Shown: one piece after another, positions 8,952 to 20,590 of the stretch
Position numbering within the stretch: the stretch's first letter is position 1
How the letters are laid out: each line of letters starts with the position of its first letter
NCBI RefSeq assembly: GCF_005886345.1
Contig: NZ_PNEC01000021.1
Coordinates: 248,001 to 312,000, forward strand
Direction: 5' to 3'
From: Pseudoalteromonas phenolica
GTDB lineage: Bacteria; Pseudomonadota; Gammaproteobacteria; Enterobacterales; Alteromonadaceae
DNA: 64,000 bases
The notes under the pieces: generated by a model
The model's database searches: none
What the model saw: the letters and a program-made list of their open reading frames with translations, nothing else
Told to the model about the DNA's origin: nothing
Translations under genes and position numbers: made by a program

Positions 8952-11909
8952 TTAATTGAATGAGTAACGAACACCCACCGCATAACGAGGGCCATATTCT
9001 CTCGCAAATAAGAACTGGCGCTCGTAACGGCCATAGCCTTGCTCTGTTTCGTTATTCAAGTTGATGCCTTCAAAGAACACGGTTACTTGGTCGTTCACGT
9101 CATAGTTCACACTCATATCCCACTGCCCAAATGCTTTAGCAAATTGCGGCGGATTATCTGAAGACCCCTGATCTTGACCAACACCAATCAGATACTCATC
9201 ACGCCATGCGTAAGTTAACTTGACTGATAACCCATCTTTTTCATAGAAAGCTTGGAAGTTTGCTGAATCACTTAAACCCGTTAACGGAGTCTGTTGCTCT
9301 AGACTATTTACATCGAATTCAACATCGCCGTTTACGAAAGTGGCATTAACACCAACACCAAAGCCTGTTTCACCAATAAGATGTTGAACAGCAACTTCAA
9401 TACCATCAACTGACTTAGTATCTGGCGCATTGAATGGACGCGTAATGTCCCACACCATCAAAGGGTCATCTGCGTTCGGTGTAATATAGCCTTGCTCGTT
9501 TAATGTTGAACCATTCGCTTGTATTTGAGCAAAAATCGCATCATTGGTAGCTTGCTCACCGCGCGCTTCAATGTCAGTGACCGCTTGATTCCAACGCGGG
9601 CCTTTGTAAATATCGTTAAACCCTTCAATTGTGGTAGATACAATCTGACTACCAATGAAGTTTTTAACAGATTTGTCGAAGTAACCAATCGATGCATAAC
9701 TACCGTCGGCGTAGTAATACTCGAGACTTAAATCGAAGTTTGTTGATTCAAAAGGCTGTAAATTCGTATTACCTTCACTGGCATTACGCGAGCCAATTTT
9801 TGGACTACCTGATAAACTACGACCACCAGCTAAATCGCCTAAAGGCGCACGAGAAATAGTTTTACCCCACGAAACACGTGAAACTAATTCATCTGTTATC
9901 TCAACTTTAATATCGAGCATAGGTAACAATACGTCATGCTCACCTGTCATTGTGAGAGTGTTATTATCTCCAGGCAAGTACTGTGTATGCCACTCACTGC
10001 CACCTTTCCACCAAACCGCTGTTGGCACAGGTTGAAATACATCACTGGTTACTTCTGTCTCTTCGTAACGTACACCTAGGTTTAGTTGTACAGGAAAATC
10101 AGCAAGTTCAAATTCCCAGAAGCTTGATAAATAAACACTGGTGGTTTCTTCGGTTACCGCTCCCTTAGAGAAAGTCCCCATATCGTGATAGGCCGTTGTC
10201 GCAAAATAGTCATCACCACCTAACAGCTCATTGGTCAAAAATGCCTCTGAACGTGCAACCACTTCATCAAAATTAAACGTATAGTAATAGTGCGGATTTA
10301 AATCACTCCCACCACCTGCAAATGCATCTAAAAAGTCACTGGTATCATGCTTTGTAAACATGCCATCAGGGAACATTTCTGGCCAAGATGGATTAAACAA
10401 GAAACCACCAATTAGACCACTCCAAGCATTAGAACCACTCATTTCTTGCTCGGTTCGGGCAGCACCAAATTTAATGTTTACCAGGCCAATATCGTCATAG
10501 TAAACATCCCAAACACCATCTAATTGAATTTGCTCTACAATTGCTTTACCTGGAGAGTGAATAAATTGACTAAAATGGGAGTCCATTTCACTGGCTAGCA
10601 ATTCGTTTGTGCCATTTTTCCAAAGGATATTAGCATGAGGTACTTCACCTGAGCGGTAGTCGTACATTTTTGTAATAAGCTGGTCTGACCCTAAAACCAA
10701 AGAACCATGGCTGCCTAACCCCTCATCTGCACCATTATCCGTCTCACTTTGAGAATCATGATAATCTAAGGTCAGTTTTAAAGAATCTGAAACCTGCCAA
10801 TCAAAGTTAAAGCCTAATGAACGCTCTTCTACTTCTGTCGTCGCACGCGAGGCTGTAAACGAGCCATCATTGCCGCTAATATCTGCATAAACCACTGTGC
10901 CATTATCATCTAACTCATACGCATTGATATTACCACCATAGTCGTTCCACATACCCCAACCGATAGAGTTCATACCTGTCACGGCTTTGGTACCCACATA
11001 GTCTAATGTGAAGACCATATTATCGACTGGCGCATATTGGAAGACTACATGACCATTGGTGCGCTCTCGTTGAAAATCGGCAATACCGTAGTTCATATCT
11101 CGAGGAAAAAAGTGGTCACCTACTCTATTGCCTTCATCATCTAACGGGCGCGGATCGACAACCTTATCAGCGTCTAAGTTACTGGGTAAATCGACATTCG
11201 CTTGCCAACCTTGAATGTTGGCACCTTGCTGTTGAAAATCACGACGGTGATGATTAAAAGAAATAGCAAAACCTACCGTATCATCTAAATACGTGTTTGA
11301 GTAAAGCGCTGAGAACTCTGGTGTGACATCTTCTCCCGCTTCATTTGATGAATCATGAATAGCCTTAGCAGACACTGAAAGTTTTTCAGTTGCGCTACTA
11401 AGTGGTTTTGCTGTCACAATGTTGACCGTTGCACCCAGACCACCTGTTGGGTTTTCTGCTCGTGCTGTTTTATAGACTTCTAGTGCTGATACACCGCTAG
11501 ATGACAAGTTCTCAAAGCTGTATGAGCGAGAATTACCCGTACCTGGCATTTGACGGCCATTTAAGGTTACTAGGTTAAAATCAGGGCCAAAACCACGCAC
11601 CGTGATTTGACTCCCCTCACCATTACTACGGCTAACAGCAACACCCGTAATACGCTGAAGTGACTCAGCCAAGTTAGTGTCTGGAAATTTACCCATCTCT
11701 TCAGCAGAAATGGCATCAACAACACCCGACATGTCGCGTTTTATATTCATCGAGCGGATCAAACTGCCTTTGATACCACGTACTTCAATGACTTCTACGT
11801 CTTTTTCTTCATCAGCTTCGTTCGCATACGCATTGGCGGTAAAGCCTGTGCTTAATGCCGCACATACATAAAGTGCGATTTTTGATTGTTGGAATTTGAA
11901 TGTGTTCAT
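8952..11909 (-). CDS. TonB-dependent receptor for glucan oligosaccharides
   Basis: A 985-residue outer-membrane receptor with a signal peptide (MNTFKFQQSKIALYVCAALS, cleavage near AYA). The plug domain spans about residues 55-165 and includes the tract RITGVAVSRSNGEGSQITVRG, followed by a 22-strand barrel ending GVRYSFN with a terminal aromatic-type residue. Size and motifs fit the large Xanthomonas/Caulobacter-type receptors used for carbohydrate uptake in Alteromonadales. It uses TonB energy to bring oligosaccharides into the periplasm. It lies 67 bp after the GH16 gene on the same strand, so laminarin oligomers are the inferred substrate. Confidence 0.92.
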   Translation of the reverse strand: MNTFKFQQSKIALYVCAALSTGFTANAYANEADEEKDVEVIEVRGIKGSLIRSMNIKRDMSGVVDAISAEEMGKFPDTNLAESLQRITGVAVSRSNGEGSQITVRGFGPDFNLVTLNGRQMPGTGNSRSYSFENLSSSGVSALEVYKTARAENPTGGLGATVNIVTAKPLSSATEKLSVSAKAIHDSSNEAGEDVTPEFSALYSNTYLDDTVGFAISFNHHRRDFQQQGANIQGWQANVDLPSNLDADKVVDPRPLDDEGNRVGDHFFPRDMNYGIADFQRERTNGHVVFQYAPVDNMVFTLDYVGTKAVTGMNSIGWGMWNDYGGNINAYELDDNGTVVYADISGNDGSFTASRATTEVEERSLGFNFDWQVSDSLKLTLDYHDSQSETDNGADEGLGSHGSLVLGSDQLITKMYDYRSGEVPHANILWKNGTNELLASEMDSHFSQFIHSPGKAIVEQIQLDGVWDVYYDDIGLVNIKFGAARTEQEMSGSNAWSGLIGGFLFNPSWPEMFPDGMFTKHDTSDFLDAFAGGGSDLNPHYYYTFNFDEVVARSEAFLTNELLGGDDYFATTAYHDMGTFSKGAVTEETTSVYLSSFWEFELADFPVQLNLGVRYEETEVTSDVFQPVPTAVWWKGGSEWHTQYLPGDNNTLTMTGEHDVLLPMLDIKVEITDELVSRVSWGKTISRAPLGDLAGGRSLSGSPKIGSRNASEGNTNLQPFESTNFDLSLEYYYADGSYASIGYFDKSVKNFIGSQIVSTTIEGFNDIYKGPRWNQAVTDIEARGEQATNDAIFAQIQANGSTLNEQGYITPNADDPLMVWDITRPFNAPDTKSVDGIEVAVQHLIGETGFGVGVNATFVNGDVEFDVNSLEQQTPLTGLSDSANFQAFYEKDGLSVKLTYAWRDEYLIGVGQDQGSSDNPPQFAKAFGQWDMSVNYDVNDQVTVFFEGINLNNETEQGYGRYERQFLFAREYGPRYAVGVRYSFN

Positions 11910-11939
11910 AATTACCCTACTAAAATCTTGCTCAGTGAG

Positions 11940-11959
11940 GAGCGTGAATAACCACGCTC
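11940..11959. other. 7-bp hairpin between GH16 and TonB receptor genes
   Basis: GAGCGTG (11940-11946) and CACGCTC (11953-11959) pair around a 6-nt loop between the GH16 stop and the receptor start. There is no U run on the leftward transcript. It is probably an intercistronic stability or processing element. Confidence 0.4.
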
Positions 11960-11976
11960 TACCTTATCGGTTAGTG

Positions 11977-14643
11977 TTAAAGTGCTTTGATCATCACGTT
12001 ATCTACGCGATAGACCGCACCCTCTCCCGCTCCCCAAGCAGGGAAGAACATTAAGATATCGATGGCACTGATATCTAAACCAGCATCTGATAATTCTTTT
12101 AAAGAATAAGTATAGGTTTGCCATTCACCGACAACTGGTGCTTTGCCTTCTTGACTTGCGCTTAAAAGTAATTCAGCAAAGCTGCTAGCACCCAGAGATT
12201 CAATTTTGAATAACCAAGCTGCGTCAGCATTATTTGGCGCTGTCACTACTTTTAGATCAAACTGCACTACGCCAGTTTCAAATAGTGCTGATGCATCAAT
12301 AAAGTGCTCATCTTCAGCAAATAAACCCATTACAGTAGGCTCTGCACCCACTTTAAACTCTGCTGTCATACCATGCGCTGTATCGTCGTTTTCGAGTGTT
12401 GGTGTTGAACCGCCACAGCAGTCCCACAGTGACCATTTCTCTTTCACATCATCAGCAAATAATACATGGCCCATGAATGCATCAGATGCATTAGGATCGT
12501 AGATTTTCACATTATCAACACGATAAATCGCACCAGCACCTTGACCCCATGCAGGGAAAATCATTAACACGTCTATTGCGCTTACATCTAAACCCGCATT
12601 CGCTAAATCAGATAGCTTAAATGTGTATTTTTGCCACTCGCCTACAACAGGTGCTGCTTGCTCAACACTGGTTGATAAATCAACTTCGGCAAAAGAAGCT
12701 GCATCCACCGACTCGACTTTAAATAGCCAAGGGGCCTCAGTGTTGTCAGGTGCATTGGTGATCTTCATCTCAAATTCAATCACACCATTAGACAGAATTG
12801 ACGTTGCATCGAAAGGACTTACAGCACCGCCATCCAGTACATTGTCAGTGCGAGAAATAAAGCCCATTACCGTCGGTGCATCACCAATCTTAAATTCAGC
12901 TACATTACCATGCGCATCATCGTCTAGTTCAACAGTAGGTGTTGAACCACCACAACAGTCCCATAACGGCCAGCTCGGATTTTGATCATTTTCAAAAATT
13001 GTTAGCTTAGGTGAAGCAACAGCGCCTGAATCCTCAATTTTTAAATTAGCTACACGATACTGTGCACCTTCGCCGGAGCCCCAGGTAGGAAAGATCATCA
13101 CCACATCGATAGCACTTAAATCAAGGCCACCATCTGCTAATGCTTGAAGAGAAAATTCGAAGGTTTGCCACTGCCCAACAACAGGTTCAGTACCTGATAT
13201 ATTTTGCGAAAGAGGGATTTCGACGGCGGTTGTACCTTCTGAGCTTTCTATCTTAAGCATCCAAGTCGAATCTGCATTATTCGGTGCTGTCACGATTTTC
13301 ATATCGAAACTAAGTTGGCCTGTTTCAATCATAGGAGATGCATCAAATGGCGAAGGTTTACCCGCTTCATCAGTAATGAATTCCTCACGAGTAATAAAGC
13401 CATTTACAGTCGGCGCAGCACCAACAACAAACTCAACCACATCACCTTTAGTTTCATCTACAACAATCTGTGGTGTTGAGCCGCCACAGCAATCCCATGC
13501 AGGCCAATTAGGATTAAACGAACCATCAAAAATCGTTAAATTTTGAGCAACACCTGTTGATGGCGGAGAAGGAATGGGCGCTTTACCCTCTACAAGCGCA
13601 TCTTCCAATGAGTCATAACCAGCACGAACTGTTTCGCAGCCTTTACCTGTATCAAGGTTCTGCTGACATTGATAAACACGTACAAAATCGATTTCGAATG
13701 TTTGGCCATTCGCAAACGCTGTAGGATCAACATCCGTTTCATTGACGTTTTCTGGCCAGTTACCACCTACCGCAAAGTTCAATAACATATGAAATTCTTG
13801 GTCATATGGTGCATCACCATAATGTGTCGTTAGCTCACCACTTACTTGGTCAAAATACTCAGCAAACCAACCACGATGTTTTAAACCAACAGTTTCGCCC
13901 TTTGAATTAGTTCGAATTTCAGAACGACGCTGTGTTGCATATAGATAATCATCTACATACCAACGTATTTCTCCTTCTTGCCACTCGATTGCATACGTAT
14001 GGAAATCATCAGCTGGGTTAGCACCATCTGGTAATTTGTACGCTTTGCCTGAATTCACATTATCTGGCCAATCTTTACCATAATGCAACGTGCCATATAC
14101 GTGACTCTCAGGGTTGCCCTCGGCATCTTTGGCTTTTAAATTTACCGCTTCAACTATGTCTATTTCGCCAGATTTCGGCCAACCACCATACACTTCATCA
14201 GTAGGAAGCAACCAAAATGCCGGCCAACTGCCTTGACCACTTGGTAACTTTGCACGGATCTCAAAGCGGCCATATTTAAAATCAGCTTTATTTTTGGTAA
14301 CCATTCTTGCTGAGGTATAAGGCTGTTGAGCACCTTCAGCGGCAGGTAATGCAACAATTTTCAGTGTACCGTCACTGACAAATGAATTTGCTTCATCTTC
14401 TGTGTAGCACTGTTTCTCGGCGTTACCACCGCCTAAACAATTAACCTCATGAGTCCATTTTTGACCATCGATTGATGTGCCATCAAACTCATCACTCCAA
14501 ACCAACTGCCAGTCACTCACTGGAGCTTGAGGATTAATTAGTGTCGGATCTGTTTTCGTCTCAGCACCACCGCCGCATCCCACTAAGGTAGATACTGCGA
14601 TTAAGGCACCAACATGTGAAAAATGCTTTGCAACTTTTATCAT
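11977..14643 (-). CDS. GH16 endo-beta-1,3-glucanase (laminarinase) lipoprotein with three C-terminal repeat modules
   Basis: An 888-residue protein. The lipoprotein signal ends in LVGC followed by GGG, suggesting outer-surface anchoring. The GH16 domain (about residues 40-330) starts DWQLVWSDEFDG and contains the catalytic motif GEIDIVE with the two glutamates and central aspartate of the laminarinase subfamily. It would cleave internal beta-1,3-glucan bonds. After a Pro-rich linker come three homologous modules of about 165-178 residues (about 368-545, 546-724, 725-888). Each opens with W-x-x-W-DCCGGSTP and ends with FP-x-WG-x-G-x-GA-x-YRV-x-N. They look like carbohydrate-binding modules, but I cannot name the family. 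It is the first gene of the glucan operon. Confidence 0.92.
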   Translation of the reverse strand: MIKVAKHFSHVGALIAVSTLVGCGGGAETKTDPTLINPQAPVSDWQLVWSDEFDGTSIDGQKWTHEVNCLGGGNAEKQCYTEDEANSFVSDGTLKIVALPAAEGAQQPYTSARMVTKNKADFKYGRFEIRAKLPSGQGSWPAFWLLPTDEVYGGWPKSGEIDIVEAVNLKAKDAEGNPESHVYGTLHYGKDWPDNVNSGKAYKLPDGANPADDFHTYAIEWQEGEIRWYVDDYLYATQRRSEIRTNSKGETVGLKHRGWFAEYFDQVSGELTTHYGDAPYDQEFHMLLNFAVGGNWPENVNETDVDPTAFANGQTFEIDFVRVYQCQQNLDTGKGCETVRAGYDSLEDALVEGKAPIPSPPSTGVAQNLTIFDGSFNPNWPAWDCCGGSTPQIVVDETKGDVVEFVVGAAPTVNGFITREEFITDEAGKPSPFDASPMIETGQLSFDMKIVTAPNNADSTWMLKIESSEGTTAVEIPLSQNISGTEPVVGQWQTFEFSLQALADGGLDLSAIDVVMIFPTWGSGEGAQYRVANLKIEDSGAVASPKLTIFENDQNPSWPLWDCCGGSTPTVELDDDAHGNVAEFKIGDAPTVMGFISRTDNVLDGGAVSPFDATSILSNGVIEFEMKITNAPDNTEAPWLFKVESVDAASFAEVDLSTSVEQAAPVVGEWQKYTFKLSDLANAGLDVSAIDVLMIFPAWGQGAGAIYRVDNVKIYDPNASDAFMGHVLFADDVKEKWSLWDCCGGSTPTLENDDTAHGMTAEFKVGAEPTVMGLFAEDEHFIDASALFETGVVQFDLKVVTAPNNADAAWLFKIESLGASSFAELLLSASQEGKAPVVGEWQTYTYSLKELSDAGLDISAIDILMFFPAWGAGEGAVYRVDNVMIKAL

Positions 14644-14835
14644 AATGTGTGTTCCAAATATGCGACTTTGTTGTCATAACAATTCATGAGACCCGTTGTC
14701 ATTTATAGCCTGAGGTTGGGATAAGAAATAAGATAAACATTTGTTGTTAAAATTTTTTACCTTACTTTCTCGTCTAGCTAGAGAATTATTATTTATCCGA
14801 AGCTCAGGTTAATTATTAATGATCTCTCACAAATT

Positions 14836-14917
14836 GCGCATGGTGTGCAGTAAACAGACAAGCAAGTAAACTGCGCCTGGTGTGCAGTAAACAGACAAGC
14901 AAGTAAACTGCGCCTGA
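14836..14917. repeat. 37-bp tandem direct repeat (two copies plus partial third)
   Basis: Unit 1 is 14836-14872 and unit 2 is 14873-14909; they differ at one base (GCGCATGG against GCGCCTGG). A partial third unit, GCGCCTG, follows at 14910. The unit includes GTGTGCAGTAAACAGACAAG. It lies about 190-270 bp upstream of the GH16 start. There is no spacer, so it is not a CRISPR array; it is a local tandem duplication that may add protein-binding sites. Confidence 0.9.
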
Positions 14918-14939
14918 CTTTATCCTGTTCCATTAACCT

Positions 14940-15115
14940 TATTGTTACAATGCAGATTCGGTATCATGAAATAGAGCTGAGACGCCCGTGCCATGCATCA
15001 AAATAGTGCGCGACAAAGCGAAACAAATTTACGATGAAATATGCAAGCCTTTTGTTGCTTGGGTTAATGAGGTGTTTTTATATTCGGGTCATGCGCCATG
15101 CTGGCGCACTTTTTT
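14940..15115 (+). ncRNA. Candidate small RNA ending in an intrinsic terminator
   Basis: A strong rightward terminator, TGCGCCA (15092-15098), TGC loop, TGGCGCA (15102-15108), then a T run at 15110-15115, stands where no rightward protein gene ends. Upstream, TATCAT near 14963 could be a -10 with a weak -35 about 17 bp before it. The transcript between about 14970 and 15115 can also fold at CAAGC/GCTTG around 15032-15050. A small GTG-initiated reading frame (14988-15245) crosses the terminator and is not convincing. I do not recognise a known RNA family; boundaries and promoter are guesses. Confidence 0.4.
15090..15115 (+). terminator. Rho-independent terminator without a matching gene
   Basis: A perfect 7-bp GC-rich stem (15092-15098 with 15102-15108), a 3-nt loop and six T residues after one C. 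It is oriented rightward and converges on the response regulator gene, whose stop is at 15177. Confidence 0.75.
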
Positions 15116-15176
15116 GATGAATTGCTTTGATCTGATGCAACTGAGAAATAAATGTAGGGTCAATATTGTTTCAGGT

Positions 15177-16010
15177 TTAATTTATGACTGGTTTTTCAGC
15201 AATAAAATTTTGCAACACAGGGCTGTAATTTCTGCTAACTTTTAACTCAATATCATCATTCAAAGTGACTATACTCTCGTTATTTCGAAGCGGCTTTATG
15301 CTTATGACGTGGTTTAAATTAACTATGGTAGATTTATGAATTCGTGCGAACTGTTTTTCATCTAATAATGACTGTAATTTCTTCATAGTGATACGTAGCA
15401 CATGAGTGTCTTTTTCGGTGTGGACACACATATAATCACCTGCCGCATCTACCCATTTGATTTCTTTAACTGGGACGAGCACTTTTTCATTATCACTGTT
15501 CTTTATCACTATCTCTTGATTGATAGCGGTGGGAAGCGGTTCATCGGTTTCAAGCCATTCCTCTAATTCACTCACTTCTATACCTGACGTCTCTCCTAGC
15601 GCATTAAGCAGTTTAAATTTTTCTTTTTCTGCTTGATGGGGATTTTTTCGTTCAAGTATTCTCGATACAGTTTTTTGCAAGCGACCCAAATTTGCCGGCT
15701 TAAGCACATAATCAATGGCATTAAGTTCAAATGCTTCAATGGCATACTCACTGTAGGCACTAACAAAGACGATCATTGGCAGTGTATCGGCTTGCATCGC
15801 TTGCACGACTTCAATGCCATTCAACCCGGGTAGCTGTAAGTCAAGAAATAACACATCTGGCTCTAAAGTTTGGCAAAGTTTGATTGCATCATCGCCATTT
15901 TCAGCCTGCCCAATTACTATTATTTCAGGAATTTTCGCCAGACGGAGACTGAGCCCCTCAAGGGCCAATGGTTCATCATCAACAATGACAGCCGTTAATT
16001 GTTTAGTCAT
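15177..16010 (-). CDS. LytTR-family response regulator
   Basis: A 277-residue two-component regulator. The N-terminal receiver domain (about residues 5-120) begins TAVIVDDEPLALEG, has the acidic pocket DDE, the phospho-acceptor Asp in PDVLFLDLQLPG and the conserved Lys in YVLKPA. A linker leads to a C-terminal LytTR DNA-binding domain (about 168-272) with VKEIKWVDAAGDYMCVH and the typical KSTIVNLNHV segment. Its ATG overlaps the kinase stop by 8 bases, so the pair is translationally coupled. It lies directly behind the glucan locus on the same strand. A role in regulating that locus is possible but is inference from position alone. Confidence 0.92.
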   Translation of the reverse strand: MTKQLTAVIVDDEPLALEGLSLRLAKIPEIIVIGQAENGDDAIKLCQTLEPDVLFLDLQLPGLNGIEVVQAMQADTLPMIVFVSAYSEYAIEAFELNAIDYVLKPANLGRLQKTVSRILERKNPHQAEKEKFKLLNALGETSGIEVSELEEWLETDEPLPTAINQEIVIKNSDNEKVLVPVKEIKWVDAAGDYMCVHTEKDTHVLRITMKKLQSLLDEKQFARIHKSTIVNLNHVISIKPLRNNESIVTLNDDIELKVSRNYSPVLQNFIAEKPVIN

Positions 16011-17133
16011 TATTCACCTCATAAGGCATCGTCATGGTCACTGTATTTCCTCTTTCTTGATTAGGTGTCAAAGTCACCTCGCACTCGCCGTTGAACATCA
16101 CATCTAGTCTTGAGCGTGTATTTTGTAAACCGATACCAAACCCTTTACTTTGTAATTCTTTTGCAGTTTGGCCCGTATCCGTTATTTTAATGATTAAACA
16201 CTCGTCGCTTTTATATGCCTTAAAAGTGATCTCAGCGCCTTCTTTACTTGGCTCTACCGCATACTTAACCGCATTTTCGATAATTGGCTGACAAAGCATA
16301 TTGGGCATAACACAGTGTATTACGTCTTTATCGATGTCAAAGTTTACTCTGAGGCGTTTACCAAAACGGACTTTTTCAATTGATAAATAGAGTTCTAGCA
16401 AGTCAAGCTCATCCTTTAGCGTGCTCTTATTTTGCTTAGTCGCTTCTAACGAGTGACGAAAAAAGTCGCATAATTTGTCTAGCATCTCTGATGCTGTGTC
16501 ATTTTCTTCTTTTAAAATCAGCGTCGATATCGCATTCATTGTATTAAACATAAAATGCGGATTAAGCTGATATCTTAGCATTTCAAGTTGCGCGTCTTTT
16601 GCCAAAGTCTGCGCTCTTAATAATTGCTCATGCTCTCTTTGTAGCTTGCTGTTATAAAGCATGATGAAGAAGATTGATGTCCACACAAACATGGTTGCTA
16701 AAGAGAACAATAACCAACCACCGAATTCAAGCATGTTCCATGCTTCATTCCATTGCTGGCTATGTACTATTACTTTGTAACTACCTAACTTAATAATATT
16801 ATAAAGTAAACCAAGCACTGCAGCCGATGAAAAGCTCATTATTAAAGTTTGCTTCAAAGTATTATGAATGACTCTTTGAATAAACAACCACTGCAATAAA
16901 GAGAGGCAAAAACCACTGAGTGTTTCGACAATTAAGTTAATTATCTGACCAACTAAGTTAAAGTCGGGAGAATCAAATTGCGGGCGAATAATGGCAATAA
17001 ATACCACAAGCATGTAACCAAGCCAGCCGCCTATCTGTAAGCTCCAAAATTGCTTAGACAACCTTTTAAAAGCCGAAGATTCTAGTTCCAATGGGCTGTT
17101 TTCTGTGAGATGGGCTTTATTGAAAACGTTCAA
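16003..17133 (-). CDS. LytS/YehU-type sensor histidine kinase
   Basis: A 376-residue inner-membrane kinase. Four predicted membrane segments occupy about residues 35-165. These are followed by a short coiled stretch and the His_kinase (PF06580-type) domain with the phospho-acceptor His in LRYQLNPHFMFNTMNAIS. A HATPase domain with the N-box-like PNMLCQPIIENAVKYAVEP and a G-box GFGIGLQNTRSRL completes the protein. There is no periplasmic sensory domain of note, so the signal may be sensed in the membrane. It is the first gene of a two-gene unit with the LytTR regulator. Confidence 0.92.
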   Translation of the reverse strand: MNVFNKAHLTENSPLELESSAFKRLSKQFWSLQIGGWLGYMLVVFIAIIRPQFDSPDFNLVGQIINLIVETLSGFCLSLLQWLFIQRVIHNTLKQTLIMSFSSAAVLGLLYNIIKLGSYKVIVHSQQWNEAWNMLEFGGWLLFSLATMFVWTSIFFIMLYNSKLQREHEQLLRAQTLAKDAQLEMLRYQLNPHFMFNTMNAISTLILKEENDTASEMLDKLCDFFRHSLEATKQNKSTLKDELDLLELYLSIEKVRFGKRLRVNFDIDKDVIHCVMPNMLCQPIIENAVKYAVEPSKEGAEITFKAYKSDECLIIKITDTGQTAKELQSKGFGIGLQNTRSRLDVMFNGECEVTLTPNQERGNTVTMTMPYEVNND

Positions 17134-17224
17134 AACAGGCTCTATTTATCGTTATTCTTTAATTACTTTATTCAATAGAAATAAATAGGCAAGCAGAAAA
17201 GCGAAATGTATAAAACACAGGCAC

Positions 17225-17254
17225 AAAAAAGCCGCCTTTTTAGGCGGCTTTTAT
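17225..17254 (-). terminator. Intrinsic terminator of eno
   Basis: GCCGCCT (17231-17237) pairs with AGGCGGC (17242-17248). On the leftward strand the stem is followed by six U residues (complement of 17225-17230), 16 bp past the eno stop. Confidence 0.9.
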
Positions 17255-17269
17255 AAAATCAGTTAAAAA

Positions 17270-18598
<1,329 letters not shown>

Positions 18599-18756
18599 TT
18601 ATTGATAGCTATTTTCCTGTATGGGATTAAATAACAGTTTTATTAAACCCCATAATAACCATTGGTCTGCATTGTTTAAATTGAATAAAAGTAACGCTGC
18701 ACAGCAATGTTTATTACTCACCGAATATAACAAAATCCATGTAGTCGGTTTAGAGA

Positions 18757-18790
18757 CAAAAAAGCCGTGCAAACGCACGGCTTCTTCAAG
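18757..18790 (-). terminator. Intrinsic terminator of pyrG
   Basis: AGCCGTGC (18763-18770), AAAC loop, GCACGGCT (18775-18782). On the leftward strand it is followed by five U residues (complement of 18758-18762). It sits just past the pyrG stop, so eno probably has its own promoter in 18563-18756. Confidence 0.85.
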
Positions 18791-20440
<1,650 letters not shown>

Positions 20441-20590
20441 TCAGGAAAATGGAATTTTAAATAAGAATCAAGACGGGGCGATAGTATAGCAAAGCACTTA
20501 ACATCAATCCACAAAAATTTAGCTTAAGGGCTTTAAATAGTCACAAGTAAGACCTCAAAAAATCGTCGTTATTGTTTACCTAATACCGTC

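Noticed and set aside
12206-12985. Two long rightward frames of 98 and 120 codons inside the GH16 gene
   Set aside because: They are antisense shadows of the repeated C-terminal modules and share that repetition; composition and motifs support the leftward gene.
14836-14917. Short repeats that could suggest a CRISPR remnant
   Set aside because: The 37-bp units are directly adjacent without spacers and there are no cas genes; this is a tandem duplication.
14988-15245. 85-codon rightward frame starting at GTG between the glucan locus and the LytTR gene
   Set aside because: It runs through the strong terminator at 15092-15115 and overlaps the end of the response regulator; no ribosome site and no family resemblance. 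Read as non-coding.
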